From: Deinandra increscens subsp. villosa
Taxonomy: Eukaryota > Streptophyta > Magnoliopsida > Asterales > Asteraceae
Reading direction: 5' to 3'
Assembly: GCA_039602395.1 (NCBI GenBank)
Contig: JBCNJP010000025.1
Coordinates: 98,125,265-98,189,264, forward strand
DNA: 64,000 nucleotides
Positions 1-9,437 of the stretch are shown here, piece after piece (positions within the stretch are counted from its first letter, which is position 1; each line of letters starts with the position of its first letter). The position numbers and the translations under genes were made by a program. The notes below the pieces were generated by a model. It made no database searches. It saw only the letters and a program-made list of their open reading frames with translations, and was not told the DNA's origin.

Positions 1-428
1 TCTATTCTTCCCCTTGCTTTTTGATTTTTAATAACAACACACACCTTTTTTTTTATTTTTTGATTTTTTTTTGATTTTTTTGATTTTTTTTTTTTTTTAA
101 ACACTCACTGACACAATACTAAATATGTACTAAAAACTGGCCAAGCTAACCTTCAAAGTTTTTCTTTTGAACATTTTTCAGAACTGGGTTTTGTTTCAAG
201 CACTACCAAACTTCACTTCATATTTGCCAAGAAACAAACAATTAAGACAGTGTTACCTTTACTGCTGATTTTCTCAGATTTACCTCTCACAAGGAAACAT
301 ACCCTCCGTTGAAATCTTCATGTCATGTGGTAGAGAGATGCCTCCTATCCTGTGCCTGGAACAATCACTATCACAAACAACAAGGTTAATGAAAGTCCTC
401 CTTGACTGTTCCTGCACAAGGTGAGAGA
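1..428 (-). pseudogene. Decayed start of Copia pol downstream of gag
   Basis: Reading the minus strand past the gag stop, an out-of-frame stretch at about 352-378 gives DSDCSRH. This resembles the DSGCSRHMTG-type motif seen near the protease/integrase start of plant Copia polyproteins. It is in a different frame from gag and soon meets stops. The left-most 120 bases are T-rich with no recognisable reverse transcriptase. I infer the broken pol region of the element whose gag, leader and LTR follow to the right. The remainder, if present, lies left of the window. Confidence 0.45.
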
Positions 429-2489
429 TTAGTTAACCATAAGTACCCAGGCCATTGTTGTTCTGGGTATACCTGCAGAGTCATTGAAAGTTATTTCTTT
501 TAAGCACATCCTCTTTGAAAGATTGATACTTGGGGTTGTGGGTGCCTTTGATTTGGGTTTCTTGGTGTTGTTTTTGGTGTTGTTTTTGGTGTTGTTTTTG
601 GTGGACTTTGGTGTGGGCTTTGTGGGTTCATTAGAATTCACACGACCATCATCAGAAATGATATTCGTGGGCTGATTATTTTCTTTCCCTTTACCTTGTA
701 GACTTTTAGGTGGAATTTGATAAATGTTTGATTTATCATTTTTAACTTCATCAAATTGTTTGGAGTGCTTCTTATACACCCCTTTAGGTAGGTAACACTG
801 ATTTACCACCTTTTTCACATTCCACCTCTCTTGATTATTCTCAGAAAGACCACCATGTTTGGGAACCCAAATAGGTTTTAAAGCAACAACTGATTTGTTA
901 ACAGAATCATTCAATTTATGACTTTTGAAATCAGTTTTGGTTGGATGTTGAGGTGACTTAGGCTTTTGGTTAACTTTCTGTACCTTTGGTTGTTGGGGCA
1001 CAGACTTCTGCACCTTGGGGATTGAGGGTGCAGGCTTTTTGGTCACCTTATGCACCTTTGGTTGTGAAGGTACATGTCTCTGCACCTTAGGGTGTGAAGG
1101 TGCAGACTCTTTGGTCACTTTAGATACCTTTGAGCCTGTAGGTACCTTTGGCTGAAAATTTACCTTTTTGTGGCCATGTTTGTGGTTTGTGCCACCATAT
1201 GATTGCCCTTGGTAGTTTTGCAAATGAGTTTTAGGGTAGTAGGGTTCATATGGCCTATATAAACAATTTCTTGCCACATGTCCAGGATTCCCACACATAT
1301 GGCAGGACTGCTTCTTTGGGTACGCGGGAGCTTGGGAATATTTCTTCCCTGTGGATACCCAAGATGGTTTGGAATTTTTGTGGATCCACACAACTTTGCC
1401 ATTGGGCCTCGTTGTTAGCACATACTCCCGCTGTACTGGCACAAATTGGTCATATACAGAAGTTACCTCAGGATATGGGATAAAGTCATGTGGTCTGGCC
1501 TCCTGCACATTCTGCACATTACTAGCATTATCACAAACATTAGCACACACATTCAAACAATCATTCAAACCAACCAAATTAGGATCAGTAGGCTTAGGAT
1601 CAGCAACCTGTGGTCCCTTATCCTTTCTTAAAATCCTGACTTTCCTCAAAGGTTTGGAAAGTTTAGGATCACAAACACCGAAATTAAAAGTACCACAAAC
1701 ATAAGTTTTGTCAAAAACATCAGACTTAGCAAAGCTCAATTCAGACTCAGATTTATTTGACGCAAAAATTTCAGTTTTGACGTCAGGAAACTTTTGACTC
1801 TCAATGCCAACACTTTCCCCCTTTGAACCTGCTTCTTTGTTTTCTGTATCTGCACAAGAAGTAAAAGAGTTAGTCTGGTTGGAAACAGGAGCAGAAATTT
1901 TAATGGGACAAGCTGCCAATTTCTTTTCAATCTCAGCTTTAGCATCCAAGTTGGTCTTGGAACACTCATAATCTGAGATCATTTCATGCATCAGGGGCAT
2001 CGGTACTGTATGAGTGGACTTTTCATCTTTTATTTCAGTACCGAGACCCAAACCAGAGTTGGCTTTTAGATGACGCATACGAGCGTCTGTGTTGTAGAAA
2101 AGTGAGCTAGCCTTCATCATTTCTGACACAATCTTATCATTTCGCTCAACTTTGGTTTGTGATGTTTCTAATTGCCCTTTAAGTTGCTCAAGTTCAGTTT
2201 TTAATGTGGCAATTTCTTCATTAGCAACTGTCAGATATGTGTTTTTGTTACTCAAGTCCCTTTGAAGATTTTTTATGTCAATTTTAGCAGCTTCAAGTTT
2301 CTCACTCAAGTTTTTACTTCTACCCTTATATTCCCTCAACTCTCTATCAACAAATTCACGATTTAGGGTTTCATTGAAAAACTTAGTTTGCCATTCTTTA
2401 GATTCAGTAAGAATAGTTTGACATTTAGAGTTAAGACATACCTCAGAGCTGCTGGCAGATACAGAATTACCTGGAAGAAGGGATGCCAT
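429..2489 (-). CDS. Copia (Ty1/copia-type) retrotransposon Gag-like protein with CCHC zinc knuckle
   Basis: A single 686-residue reading frame starting MASLLPG. Residues of about 20-130 are a charged heptad-like coiled coil (repeated K/E/L and ELEQLKGQLE). The middle is acidic and low in structure. A retroviral-type zinc knuckle C-X2-C-X4-H-X4-C (CHMCGNPGHVARNC) lies near residues 396-409. After it comes a basic region rich in Pro-Lys-Val repeats (PKVQK/PKVHK), as expected for RNA binding. The product would package element RNA in virus-like particles. It sits inside the same element as the leader, PBS and LTR at 2515-3766, and transcription would run right to left. The frame stops before the protease motif, so Gag is either separated by a stop or the element is broken. 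There is no host role that I can support. Confidence 0.8.
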   Translation of the reverse strand: MASLLPGNSVSASSSEVCLNSKCQTILTESKEWQTKFFNETLNREFVDRELREYKGRSKNLSEKLEAAKIDIKNLQRDLSNKNTYLTVANEEIATLKTELEQLKGQLETSQTKVERNDKIVSEMMKASSLFYNTDARMRHLKANSGLGLGTEIKDEKSTHTVPMPLMHEMISDYECSKTNLDAKAEIEKKLAACPIKISAPVSNQTNSFTSCADTENKEAGSKGESVGIESQKFPDVKTEIFASNKSESELSFAKSDVFDKTYVCGTFNFGVCDPKLSKPLRKVRILRKDKGPQVADPKPTDPNLVGLNDCLNVCANVCDNASNVQNVQEARPHDFIPYPEVTSVYDQFVPVQREYVLTTRPNGKVVWIHKNSKPSWVSTGKKYSQAPAYPKKQSCHMCGNPGHVARNCLYRPYEPYYPKTHLQNYQGQSYGGTNHKHGHKKVNFQPKVPTGSKVSKVTKESAPSHPKVQRHVPSQPKVHKVTKKPAPSIPKVQKSVPQQPKVQKVNQKPKSPQHPTKTDFKSHKLNDSVNKSVVALKPIWVPKHGGLSENNQERWNVKKVVNQCYLPKGVYKKHSKQFDEVKNDKSNIYQIPPKSLQGKGKENNQPTNIISDDGRVNSNEPTKPTPKSTKNNTKNNTKNNTKKPKSKAPTTPSINLSKRMCLKEITFNDSAGIPRTTMAWVLMVN

Positions 2490-2514
2490 GAATGTCTTTG
2501 ATTGAACTTCTGGA

Positions 2515-3110
2515 TTATTGAAAAGTGGGTTTTTTTTTTTTTTTTTTTTTGATCGGAAAGTGGGTTTTTGGTTGAAAGTGGCTTGATCGAAAAGTAGATC
2601 GAAAAGGGTTTTCTGCCGAAAAAGCTTGATCGAAAAGTAGTTTACGGCTGAAACGAGCTGATCGAAAAGTACTTTTCGATCGGGATGAAGCGGGTCGAAA
2701 AGTCTGATCCGATCGAAAAGTGAGGGCTAGATCGAAAAGTCTCGAAGGGGACTTTTCGATCAAGGAGCACAATGGATCGAAAAGTCACAGGGGACTTTTC
2801 GATCAATGGAGGTTGATCGAGAAGTCTCAAGGGGACTTCTCGATCGAGAGGGTCGGATCGAAAAGTCTCTGAGGGGACTTTTCGATCGGTGAAGCAGATC
2901 GAGAAGTCACAAAAGGGGACTTTTCGATTGGGCAGGCTGGTCGAAAAGTCACTTAGGGGACTTTTCGAGCAGAATCAATGGATCGAAAAGCCACAAAAGG
3001 GGCTTCTCGATCGATTTAGGCGGCAGAGGAGGGCTTTTCGACCAGAAAACCTGATCGAAAAGTCTCTGAATCACACGCACAGCCTTCCGAACCTTATGTC
3101 ACGAGATGTA
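2515..3110 (-). repeat. Hairpin-repeat leader of the Copia element
   Basis: Between the gag start and the primer-binding site, the pair GATCGAAAAGTC / GACTTTTCGATC recurs every 40-50 bases (clear copies near 2750, 2773, 2795, 2816, 2837, 2856, 2878, 2898, 2920, 2940, 2960 and 2982). Neighbouring opposite copies form perfect short stems around GGGG-containing loops. An A/T homopolymer at 2528-2550 separates the array from gag. Short reading frames in this stretch are by-products of the repeat. Confidence 0.75.
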
Positions 3111-3226
3111 ACCTGCACAAAACACCTCCGAAAGTGCTAAAAGCTGAAAATCACCAGAAAACTCAAATCGTTAGTACTCAAAACCTTGAATCTGATATCG
3201 CGAGAGCCTCGAAACTTGCGTTTCTT

Positions 3227-3239
3227 GGCTCTGATACCA
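3227..3239 (-). other. Primer-binding site for initiator Met tRNA
   Basis: The minus strand reads TTGGTATCAGAGCC next to the LTR edge. This is the classic complement of the plant initiator-methionine tRNA 3' end used by many Copia elements. It fixes the orientation of the element (minus) and the LTR inner edge. Confidence 0.85.
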
Positions 3240-3241
3240 AT

Positions 3242-3766
3242 TGTAAGTCCCGAAACGGTCCAAACACGATATCTAATCCAATCAAGACCGTGCGGAATCC
3301 GGTTTGATTGGTGATTCAAGAACAATCAAATAATGATAATACTAACAATCGAAACAATATGAAATAACAAACCGAGATTGAAGAATCCTTGATTAAAACC
3401 TTGGTTGCAATACACCGGATCGAAATTCTCTATGGAGAATTTTGATAATCACCTTGACCCCTTCCCACAATCAACAACACCAGCAACCTATTCTAAACAA
3501 CAATAGGTTCTATTTATAGGAGATGATTAGCTTGTTTTCCAAGCTAATCTCCTATACCCTAAATAACTCAAATTCCCGTATTTGACAATTCAGGCCCAAT
3601 AAACTCCACCTAAACTCATTCTAAATGAGCCCAAACATGTCTAAATTGGCCCAATGACCCAATATAACCATAACCCATCTAATTTTCACCTATTCTATCA
3701 CTTAGGCCTTCAAAATATTCCGCCAATAGGTGATTTAATACACAAGCCACAAATTATTCCCTTACA
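3242..3766 (-). mobile_element. 5' LTR of the Copia element
   Basis: About 525 bases bounded by the perfect short inverted repeat TGTAAG ... CTTACA, with the PBS directly beyond the inner edge. The interior is AT-rich, with a TATTTATAGG-like block near 3510 (readable as a TATA-type box on either strand). No second LTR is visible, so the left end of the element is outside the window or lost and the 5-bp target duplication (CATTG would be the right copy) cannot be checked. Confidence 0.75.
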
Positions 3767-4496
3767 CATTGATCTCCTATTTTTAATGTCTTTATAATCT
3801 TTGGATTGCAAATATTATTTATTATTTTATTATGTTAAGTCACATTGATTGCTTTGTTATCATATATGTTTGGCACCTGCTTTATTTGTGGCTTAGTGTC
3901 TATCGTTTGTGTCGTGTGTTCAGTATTTAAACGATGCTAGAAGGAGTCGCATGTCACAACATGCGGTTCACATTTCCTAGTTATTAGTGATCATACATTG
4001 CATAATTAACTCGTAGACAAAAATAATGTTTCAGCATAGTCTCTTATGGTCTCAAGTCTAATGATCACCAAAGTTTCATCTTCCAACTCTATGTAGCTTG
4101 TATCGATCATTCCTTAATGGTTTACACCATGATTCATTGTTGTTAATTCCCTTTAAAGATAAAAGTTACTTTCAAAAACCACTAGCTTCTTCTGAACTTT
4201 AAATCAACAAGATTTTATCACAAACTTTCACTGAATTAATAACTTGTTAAAATAAAATTTATTTGCACTGCCCTAGTATCCCATTATAAGGGGCTCTATC
4301 CCATTATAAGGGGCTCCAACCCTGAAGTAGGCAAACTATTGTACAAATGTGTGCTCTACGTCTCCTAATTTATACAATGTATATGCTTACTCTTTTATTT
4401 GCTCTTAAGTAAATCTCACTACATTAAAATGACCCCATAACACAAAAACCACCGACATAAATTATTTATGTTGGGCGATACTCTTTTGTATGTGAT
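3767..4496. other. Intergenic, no gene seen
   Basis: AT-rich sequence between the Copia LTR and the hAT element. The only structure I see is a direct repeat of CTATCCCATTATAAGGGGCTC at about 4276-4318. Reading frames are short and broken. Confidence 0.6.
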
Positions 4497-5731
4497 CAGT
4501 GGCGGATCCAGAACAAAATTTTAGGGGTCGCGGTCAAAAATTTTTTTAACCATAACTTATATTGCAAAATAAAAATTTTATCGATAATTTATACAATGTA
4601 AAGTTAAATACGTACCTAAAAGATGTTTCCTCTTCGGTTTTTAAACGCTTGGAATCGAGCCATCACATCTTCCTCTTTTACTTTAAGAAAACTTTCTTTT
4701 TCAACCGCACAAAGTAGAGCGTTGTTCAAAAACTCATCCAAATCAATAGTTTTTCGCGGGATCCGAGGGAAGAGCATCCAAGGGAAGAGCATCCAAATCA
4801 ATAGTTTTTCGTGTTGAATTAATATTAACATCATCTCGCATCAAATTAGTCTCTACATTCGGACTTGGTTTTTTACTAGTTTGAGAAGTTTCCTCATTTT
4901 CCGGGACTTTTCTTTTAAACAAATTGCTAATTAAAGCTTGTTTAGGCTTTGGTTTCATCTTTCAAGCAATTATAACACAAACCCTAACAAATAATTCAAG
5001 AAAACAATACAAAGTGAGCATTTATTGATTCAAAAATACATCCTAAATGCTATTTTCTAACACAATTAATAATTAAACACATAATATTTGTTTCTAAATA
5101 ACTAATTTATTAAACCCTAAAACAAGAAAAAAAAAGAAAAAATTAAAGAAAATAGTGCAGATTTCGTCCTTACCTGTGGAGAAGATTCCGGCAGAATATT
5201 CCGGCGCCGGGGAGGAAGATTCCGGCAGCGGCGGTGGGCCCTGGTGCCTGGTCGACGGTCGGAAGCAGGGAGACAGGGGGGTCGGTCTTCTTCGAAGGGG
5301 GGTGGGGAATTGGGGATTGGGGAATGGGAATATGGGATGCGGACAAAAATAAATAAAAGATGTAATTGAAATTTGAAAGTGGGGAATGGGATCAACCGTC
5401 GATGCTTTTGTTGATTTTTTTTAACTTTTATTTAAATAACATAATTACATATTAGCCCCTATACTTATATGTTTCTTATTTAAATTGCACAAATTTAATA
5501 ATAGCTCTGTTTTAGGTTATTAACGGGTGTTTTCATTATATTTTCGTATCGAGATTCAAATAAAAATCATAAAAACTGTGGAGAGGTAGTGTTATATATT
5601 TCCAGGGGTCGCGAAAATTTCGTTTCAGGGGTCGCGAAAACCGAAAACTTAAAAAAAAAAAAATAGCACGTCGGGGTAAAAGTTCAGGGGCAGCGGGCGC
5701 TACCCCTGGACTACATGTAAATCCGCCACTG
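4497..5731. mobile_element. Non-autonomous hAT element with 8-bp target duplication
   Basis: Ends are CAGTGGCGGAT (4497) and ATCCGCCACTG (5731), perfect 11-bp terminal inverted repeats of hAT type. The flanks are TATGTGAT at 4489-4496 and again at 5732-5739, an exact 8-bp duplication. The subterminal right end has the repeated motif CAGGGGTCGCGAAAA. Inside, a joined remnant of the transposase gene lies at 4616-4958 (minus). A GC-rich stretch around 5160-5330 resembles a 5' untranslated or leader region. Confidence 0.92.
4616..4958 (-). pseudogene. hAT transposase remnant: N-terminus fused to C-terminus by internal deletion
   Basis: The minus strand from 4958 begins MKPKPKQALISNLFKRK and runs to IDLDALPSDPAKN, matching the start of TTF-type/DUF4371 hAT transposases (a basic, low-complexity start followed by IDL..LPSDPA). 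In an overlapping frame, 4834 to 4616 gives LNNALLCAVEKESFLKVKE then a RFQAFKNRRG tail, which is how the hAT C-terminal dimerisation region normally ends. The whole catalytic centre between them is absent. The join carries duplicated copies of CAAATCAATAGTTTTTCG (about 4739 and 4795), so repeat-mediated deletion is likely. The product could not transpose DNA. Family assignment is by motif recognition. Confidence 0.7.
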
Positions 5732-6072
5732 TATGTGATTAAGGATGGTAGGAGAAATCTAAGACACCGTTACTAAGAAAGAGGTTCAAATGAGAACTTT
5801 GGTTTATGTAAGAATGATAAGAGATAATTTCAGCAATTAGATATTGATCTAATAAAAAATGAGGGGTATTTTAGTTTTAGAATTTTTTATTGACTTTTTA
5901 TCTACTTTTCTTATTTTTTAAAACATTCACAACTTTCACATACGACATTTTTTTTTTAAATTACTCCATAAATACGAGTGTTTTTTATCTTTAAAACACG
6001 TATAGTGTTGCTATATATATATATTTTTAAAAAAGACGAAAATAGCCGTTTTGACCACGGTTGGACGAGAAT

Positions 6073-6430
6073 GTCCACACTTTTTAAAAAAAAGACCAAA
6101 CTAGCCGGTTTCACGGTCGTCTAGCACCGTCCATCGACGGTCGTCCGACTGTGCCTCTTAACCAGTAAAAAAACGCCACCTCAGCATTCCACGGTCGGAC
6201 AAGCCCTTGGTCAAAGGTCGTCCGACTGTTCTCCGGGGCCCAGCGACCGTTCCGACATTCCAACTGGCACGGTCGGTCCGACCGTCTGACACGTTTGTCG
6301 GAGGCGTCACGACCGTGGAAAATATTTTTTTTTTAATTTAAAAATCCTTTTTCCTACGGTCGCGGTATATACGGTCGTTGACGACTGTGTCTACAGTCGT
6401 CCGACCGTTGTGTATTTTTATATATTTGTT
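6073..6430. repeat. Left subterminal array of CGGTCG palindromes
   Basis: More than a dozen copies of ACGGTCG, GGTCGTCCGAC and CGACCGT are scattered over the stretch, often as overlapping palindromes. This is much more GC-rich than the AT-rich surroundings. The same vocabulary occurs at 7672-7800, 11235-11370 and 12250-12560. Confidence 0.75.
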
Positions 6431-6485
6431 AATTTTTTAAATAAAAATTTAATTTATTTATTTTTTACTCACTTTATTTCAACTC

Positions 6486-6494
6486 TATAAATAG
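6486..6494 (+). promoter_or_regulatory. TATA box of the ULP1-like gene
   Basis: TATAAATAG lies 36 bases before the first plausible ATG (6530/6523 region), a normal plant core-promoter layout with a very short leader. Confidence 0.6.
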
Positions 6495-6522
6495 GAGGAG
6501 TTATGGATTCAACTCTATCAAA

Positions 6523-7591
6523 TTGGAAAAATGTCATCTAGACGAAAAAAAAAGAAACACTCGTGAAACCGATTCTGCTTCTAACTCATTTGAAACCATT
6601 GATGAAATTCCACCACCTGTTGAGAAACAAGTTTGGAACTTTCAGAGTAAAGAAAATTGGGCTCCAAATGTTTTAAGCTTCTTTTATACTGGTATGGATT
6701 CATCGTTTTGTACAATTTCTTACATGGGATCCTATACACTTACGAAAGAATTTTGGGGCTCACTTCTTGCGTTGCATGGAAATCCTCGCATAGGAGCAAG
6801 TGTATGTCATTCTTTATTTTAAAACGTATTTTTAAATATAAATGTTGTTCCTAAATATAATTTTTTATATTATAGCACGTATCTGCCTGGACATATCGAC
6901 TAATGACTTGGCGTTTAGAACAAATAATAACAACGAGTGAATTGCCGAAAGGTCCGAACCATTGGACGATTCTGCCCACGCATTTTGTTAAACTAATATC
7001 TGAAACATCAAATGATGCTAATAAATATTGTGATGGCACAGATGACCTATATCCTTCTTTATGGGAGGTTGATACGGTAATGTTTTATTTGTAAACTTTG
7101 TTTGTTTAGATAAATACTAATATTAATGGTCCCACATTTTAATATCATATTTTGTCATTTAGGTTTATTTACCCGTATCTATTGATGATGAAAATTGGTT
7201 TTTGCTGAAGATCTGTATGAATACATTCAAAATCTTTGCATTTCACCCGTATGATTGCTCCCAGAGTACCTGCCATTCAAAGTGCATTCATAAGATTATT
7301 TTCGGAATTGTCTGTGAATTTGAAAGTTTTTATCTAAATTTTCTTGATCGTATATCATACTGGCACCACTCAGGGCTTGCGAAGATCGAAGAAATACCAT
7401 TTGTTGGGGACACTGTGTGGCCTTACAACGCAGGCCATATAGGATCCGATTCTGGAGTGTTAATCTGTATGTTATTACGAAGGATAGTTAAAAATAAGTC
7501 CATAGTGTGGGAAGAAGTTAATCTACAAGAAGCCTGTTTAAGATTCAGGCGTTTTATGGCTGATGAACTCTATGCAATGCGTACAATGTAA
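6523..7591 (+). CDS. ULP1 (C48) protease-like protein of a MULE, catalytic residues lost
   Basis: Three exons (6523-6801, 6876-7076, 7163-7591) with GT-AG introns keep one frame of about 302 codons. The last exon begins VYLPVSIDDENWFLL, which corresponds to the beta-strand and catalytic-His segment of ULP1/SENP cysteine proteases (usually ..HW..). It later has SDSGVLICMLL, which corresponds to the catalytic DCGVF segment. Here the usual His is Asn and the usual Cys is Ser, so deSUMOylating activity is not expected. The first exons have no domain that I recognise. The start is uncertain: an ATG at 6530 opens MSSRRKKKKHS and stops after an A9 run. A one-base change in that run would join it to the main frame. 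Such genes are known cargo of Kaonashi-type MULEs. Confidence 0.7.
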
Positions 7592-7671
7592 TTTCATTTA
7601 TAAAAAATTTAAATTTAATGTCTGTTGTATTTATAACACTCTAATTTAATTTTATTTAAAAAAAAAAAACC

Positions 7672-7800
7672 CAGACGGTCGCCACGACCTCATCAACAGT
7701 CGCCACGACCGTCGTTCTGTCATAAAGTAAAAATTAATACATCGTTAATCGTGCAAGGTCGCCGCGACCGTGATTGTGGGCGCCACGACTGTCCACCGTA
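7672..7800. repeat. CGGTCGCC palindrome cluster after the ULP1-like gene
   Basis: Contains CGGTCGCCACGACC, GTCGCCACGACCGTCG, GGTCGCCGCGACCGT and related blocks. These belong to the same motif family as the subterminal arrays of this element. Confidence 0.7.
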
Positions 7801-8812
7801 CAAAGAACCTCAATCACGATGACATCCGTAAAATAAACATTGAATCACGTTTTTTTTTATTTCTACCGTATTAATCTTCCCTATATAAACAACTTCAGTC
7901 TCATTTATATTCCCCTTATACCGTTTACAAAAAATGTCGACTTCAGTCTTTTGGTTTTTAATATCAGTCTCATTTAAAGAAGTTTTATCTTATTATCCTT
8001 GGTGGTGGTCAATTCTAAGTGCAAAATTTCAAAGTCAAGCGAATTAATGCGTTTAAGTCGGGAGAGGTTGGGGTTAGCCACTCATATTTTGATCTCTTGT
8101 ACATTAGGATTGATAATTTCGTGTAATCCAGGTGATCAAACAGGAGCAGCAGCAGTTGTTAAGGATTCTGTTGATTCCTTTGGCGTTTCTTATCTCTGGC
8201 CCGACATAGGTTTCAAACACTTTGCTTATCTTAAGCACTGTGTTTTATTTTAAAAAATAAATTATTTATTTACATGTATGTATTTTTAAAATATTTAATT
8301 ACAAAGTCAGCGAAATAAGGCATTTGAATATTTTTTTAAAAAAAACAAGGTGACATTACGGCTCGATGGGTATTAAAATCAAGTTATGTGATCTCGCTAT
8401 TTTAAAAAAAAACTTGGCGACATCGCACAATTTGTTTTGAATACGTATCGAGTCGTATTGTTAGCTTGTTTTTTTTTTAAAATGTTTAAATGCATTATTT
8501 CGCTTGACTTTGTAATTTTAATATTTTAAAAAATATAAATGTTAATTTATAAATTGATTTTAAATTTCGTTATTTTATCATTTGTATGATTAACTATTGT
8601 ATTGTATTAAAAAAAATCTATATAATTGAAATTGTATTACGGTGTTTGAATGATATTTATTGTTACTTGTTAAGTTTTACCTATAATTTTGATAATACAA
8701 TAAAATATTTAGGGAATTAAAACGTAAATTAAACATAACATTACACGGAAGGATTACATAGATAATAAAAACGAAAGCAAATACATAGTTAATTAAACAT
8801 AACAATACACGT
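7801..8812. other. MULE interior with promoter-like block and inverted repeat, no clear gene
   Basis: TATATAAAC at 7882-7890 precedes an ATG at 7934 whose frame (MSTSVFWFLISVS...) is only about 37 codons. A second 84-codon frame at 7999-8253 matches nothing I know. From about 8306 to 8515 the motif CAAAGTCAGCGAAATAAGGCAT recurs in inverted form (ATGCATTATTTCGCTTGAC), forming a loose stem-loop. This may be the remains of another cargo gene. Confidence 0.4.
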
Positions 8813-9217
8813 CTAAAGGGTACGGTTGTCTTTCAAAACACCCCAAACTTCAACGTAATTAAACGTACTATTATGACGTTTGGAGTACTCTTTTAGTGCC
8901 CATTCCAACCGTTTATCACCATTTTCGCCTACCCATCTAGGCATGCATTCGTAAACCTCTCTAAAATCTATAACCTTACGCTTGATATCACGCCATTTTG
9001 ACGTGATCGAGTCGGTCGTACGATAGTGTTCTTGACTCTCCACCAACAAATGAAAAAGTGTTGTAACACGTTTCCAAAACTCACCGTCTTGACGTGGCAT
9101 GGTTTCAACGCGAACGTTAACCCACGCCGTAGCTAACGCAATTTCTTCAGACTTTGTCCAAACATTCCCACGTTTCCTACCAGATGACGGTGAACCGGGT
9201 AAAGAACTTGAAGCCAT
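8813..9217 (-). CDS. Myb/SANT-like DNA-binding protein (transposon cargo)
   Basis: A 134-residue intronless protein. After a Ser/Pro/Gly start, a trihelix/SANT-like domain spans residues of about 18-110: WTKSEEIALATAWV..., FWKRV, and SKWRDIKRKVIDF, with the spaced Trp residues typical of this fold. Proteins of this type are the second gene of PIF/Harbinger transposons and are often annotated as NAM-associated or mislabelled GST-like in plants. A closely similar, longer protein is encoded at 16555-17866. Here it lies inside a MULE, so it is probably a captured or exchanged transposon gene that could bind element DNA. It has its own TATA box at 9276-9285. Confidence 0.7.
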   Translation of the reverse strand: MASSSLPGSPSSGRKRGNVWTKSEEIALATAWVNVRVETMPRQDGEFWKRVTTLFHLLVESQEHYRTTDSITSKWRDIKRKVIDFREVYECMPRWVGENGDKRLEWALKEYSKRHNSTFNYVEVWGVLKDNRTL

Positions 9218-9275
9218 TTTGAAAACAAAGTTGGTAGTGAGATTGGTGGTGGAATGTTTTCAACACCACTACCTA

Positions 9276-9285
9276 ATATTTATAG
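9276..9285 (-). promoter_or_regulatory. TATA box of the SANT-like gene
   Basis: On the minus strand CACTATAAATATT sits about 60 bases before the ATG at 9217. The same CAC..TATAAATA form precedes the SANT-like gene of the Harbinger element. Confidence 0.55.
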
Positions 9286-9437
9286 TGGTGTTGTAATATT
9301 ATAAAAGTAAATTTAGGGTCCCATTCTCTTTATTAATTATCATTTTAAATAATTTTTTTTCAAATATTAAATAATAAACATTTATAAATCTTAATAACCG
9401 TTATAATAAAGATGACATAATAAAGATGAGATAAATT

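Noticed and set aside
484..675. 63-codon plus frame opposite the gag end
   Set aside because: Antisense shadow of the repetitive Lys/Asn/Thr-rich gag C-terminus.
2889..3140. 83-codon frame rich in IEKS/LLDR repeats
   Set aside because: Produced by the hairpin array of the Copia leader; no independent coding evidence.
5117..5395. 92-codon minus frame in the hAT element
   Set aside because: Low-complexity Pro/Arg-rich translation of a GC-rich leader; no domain.
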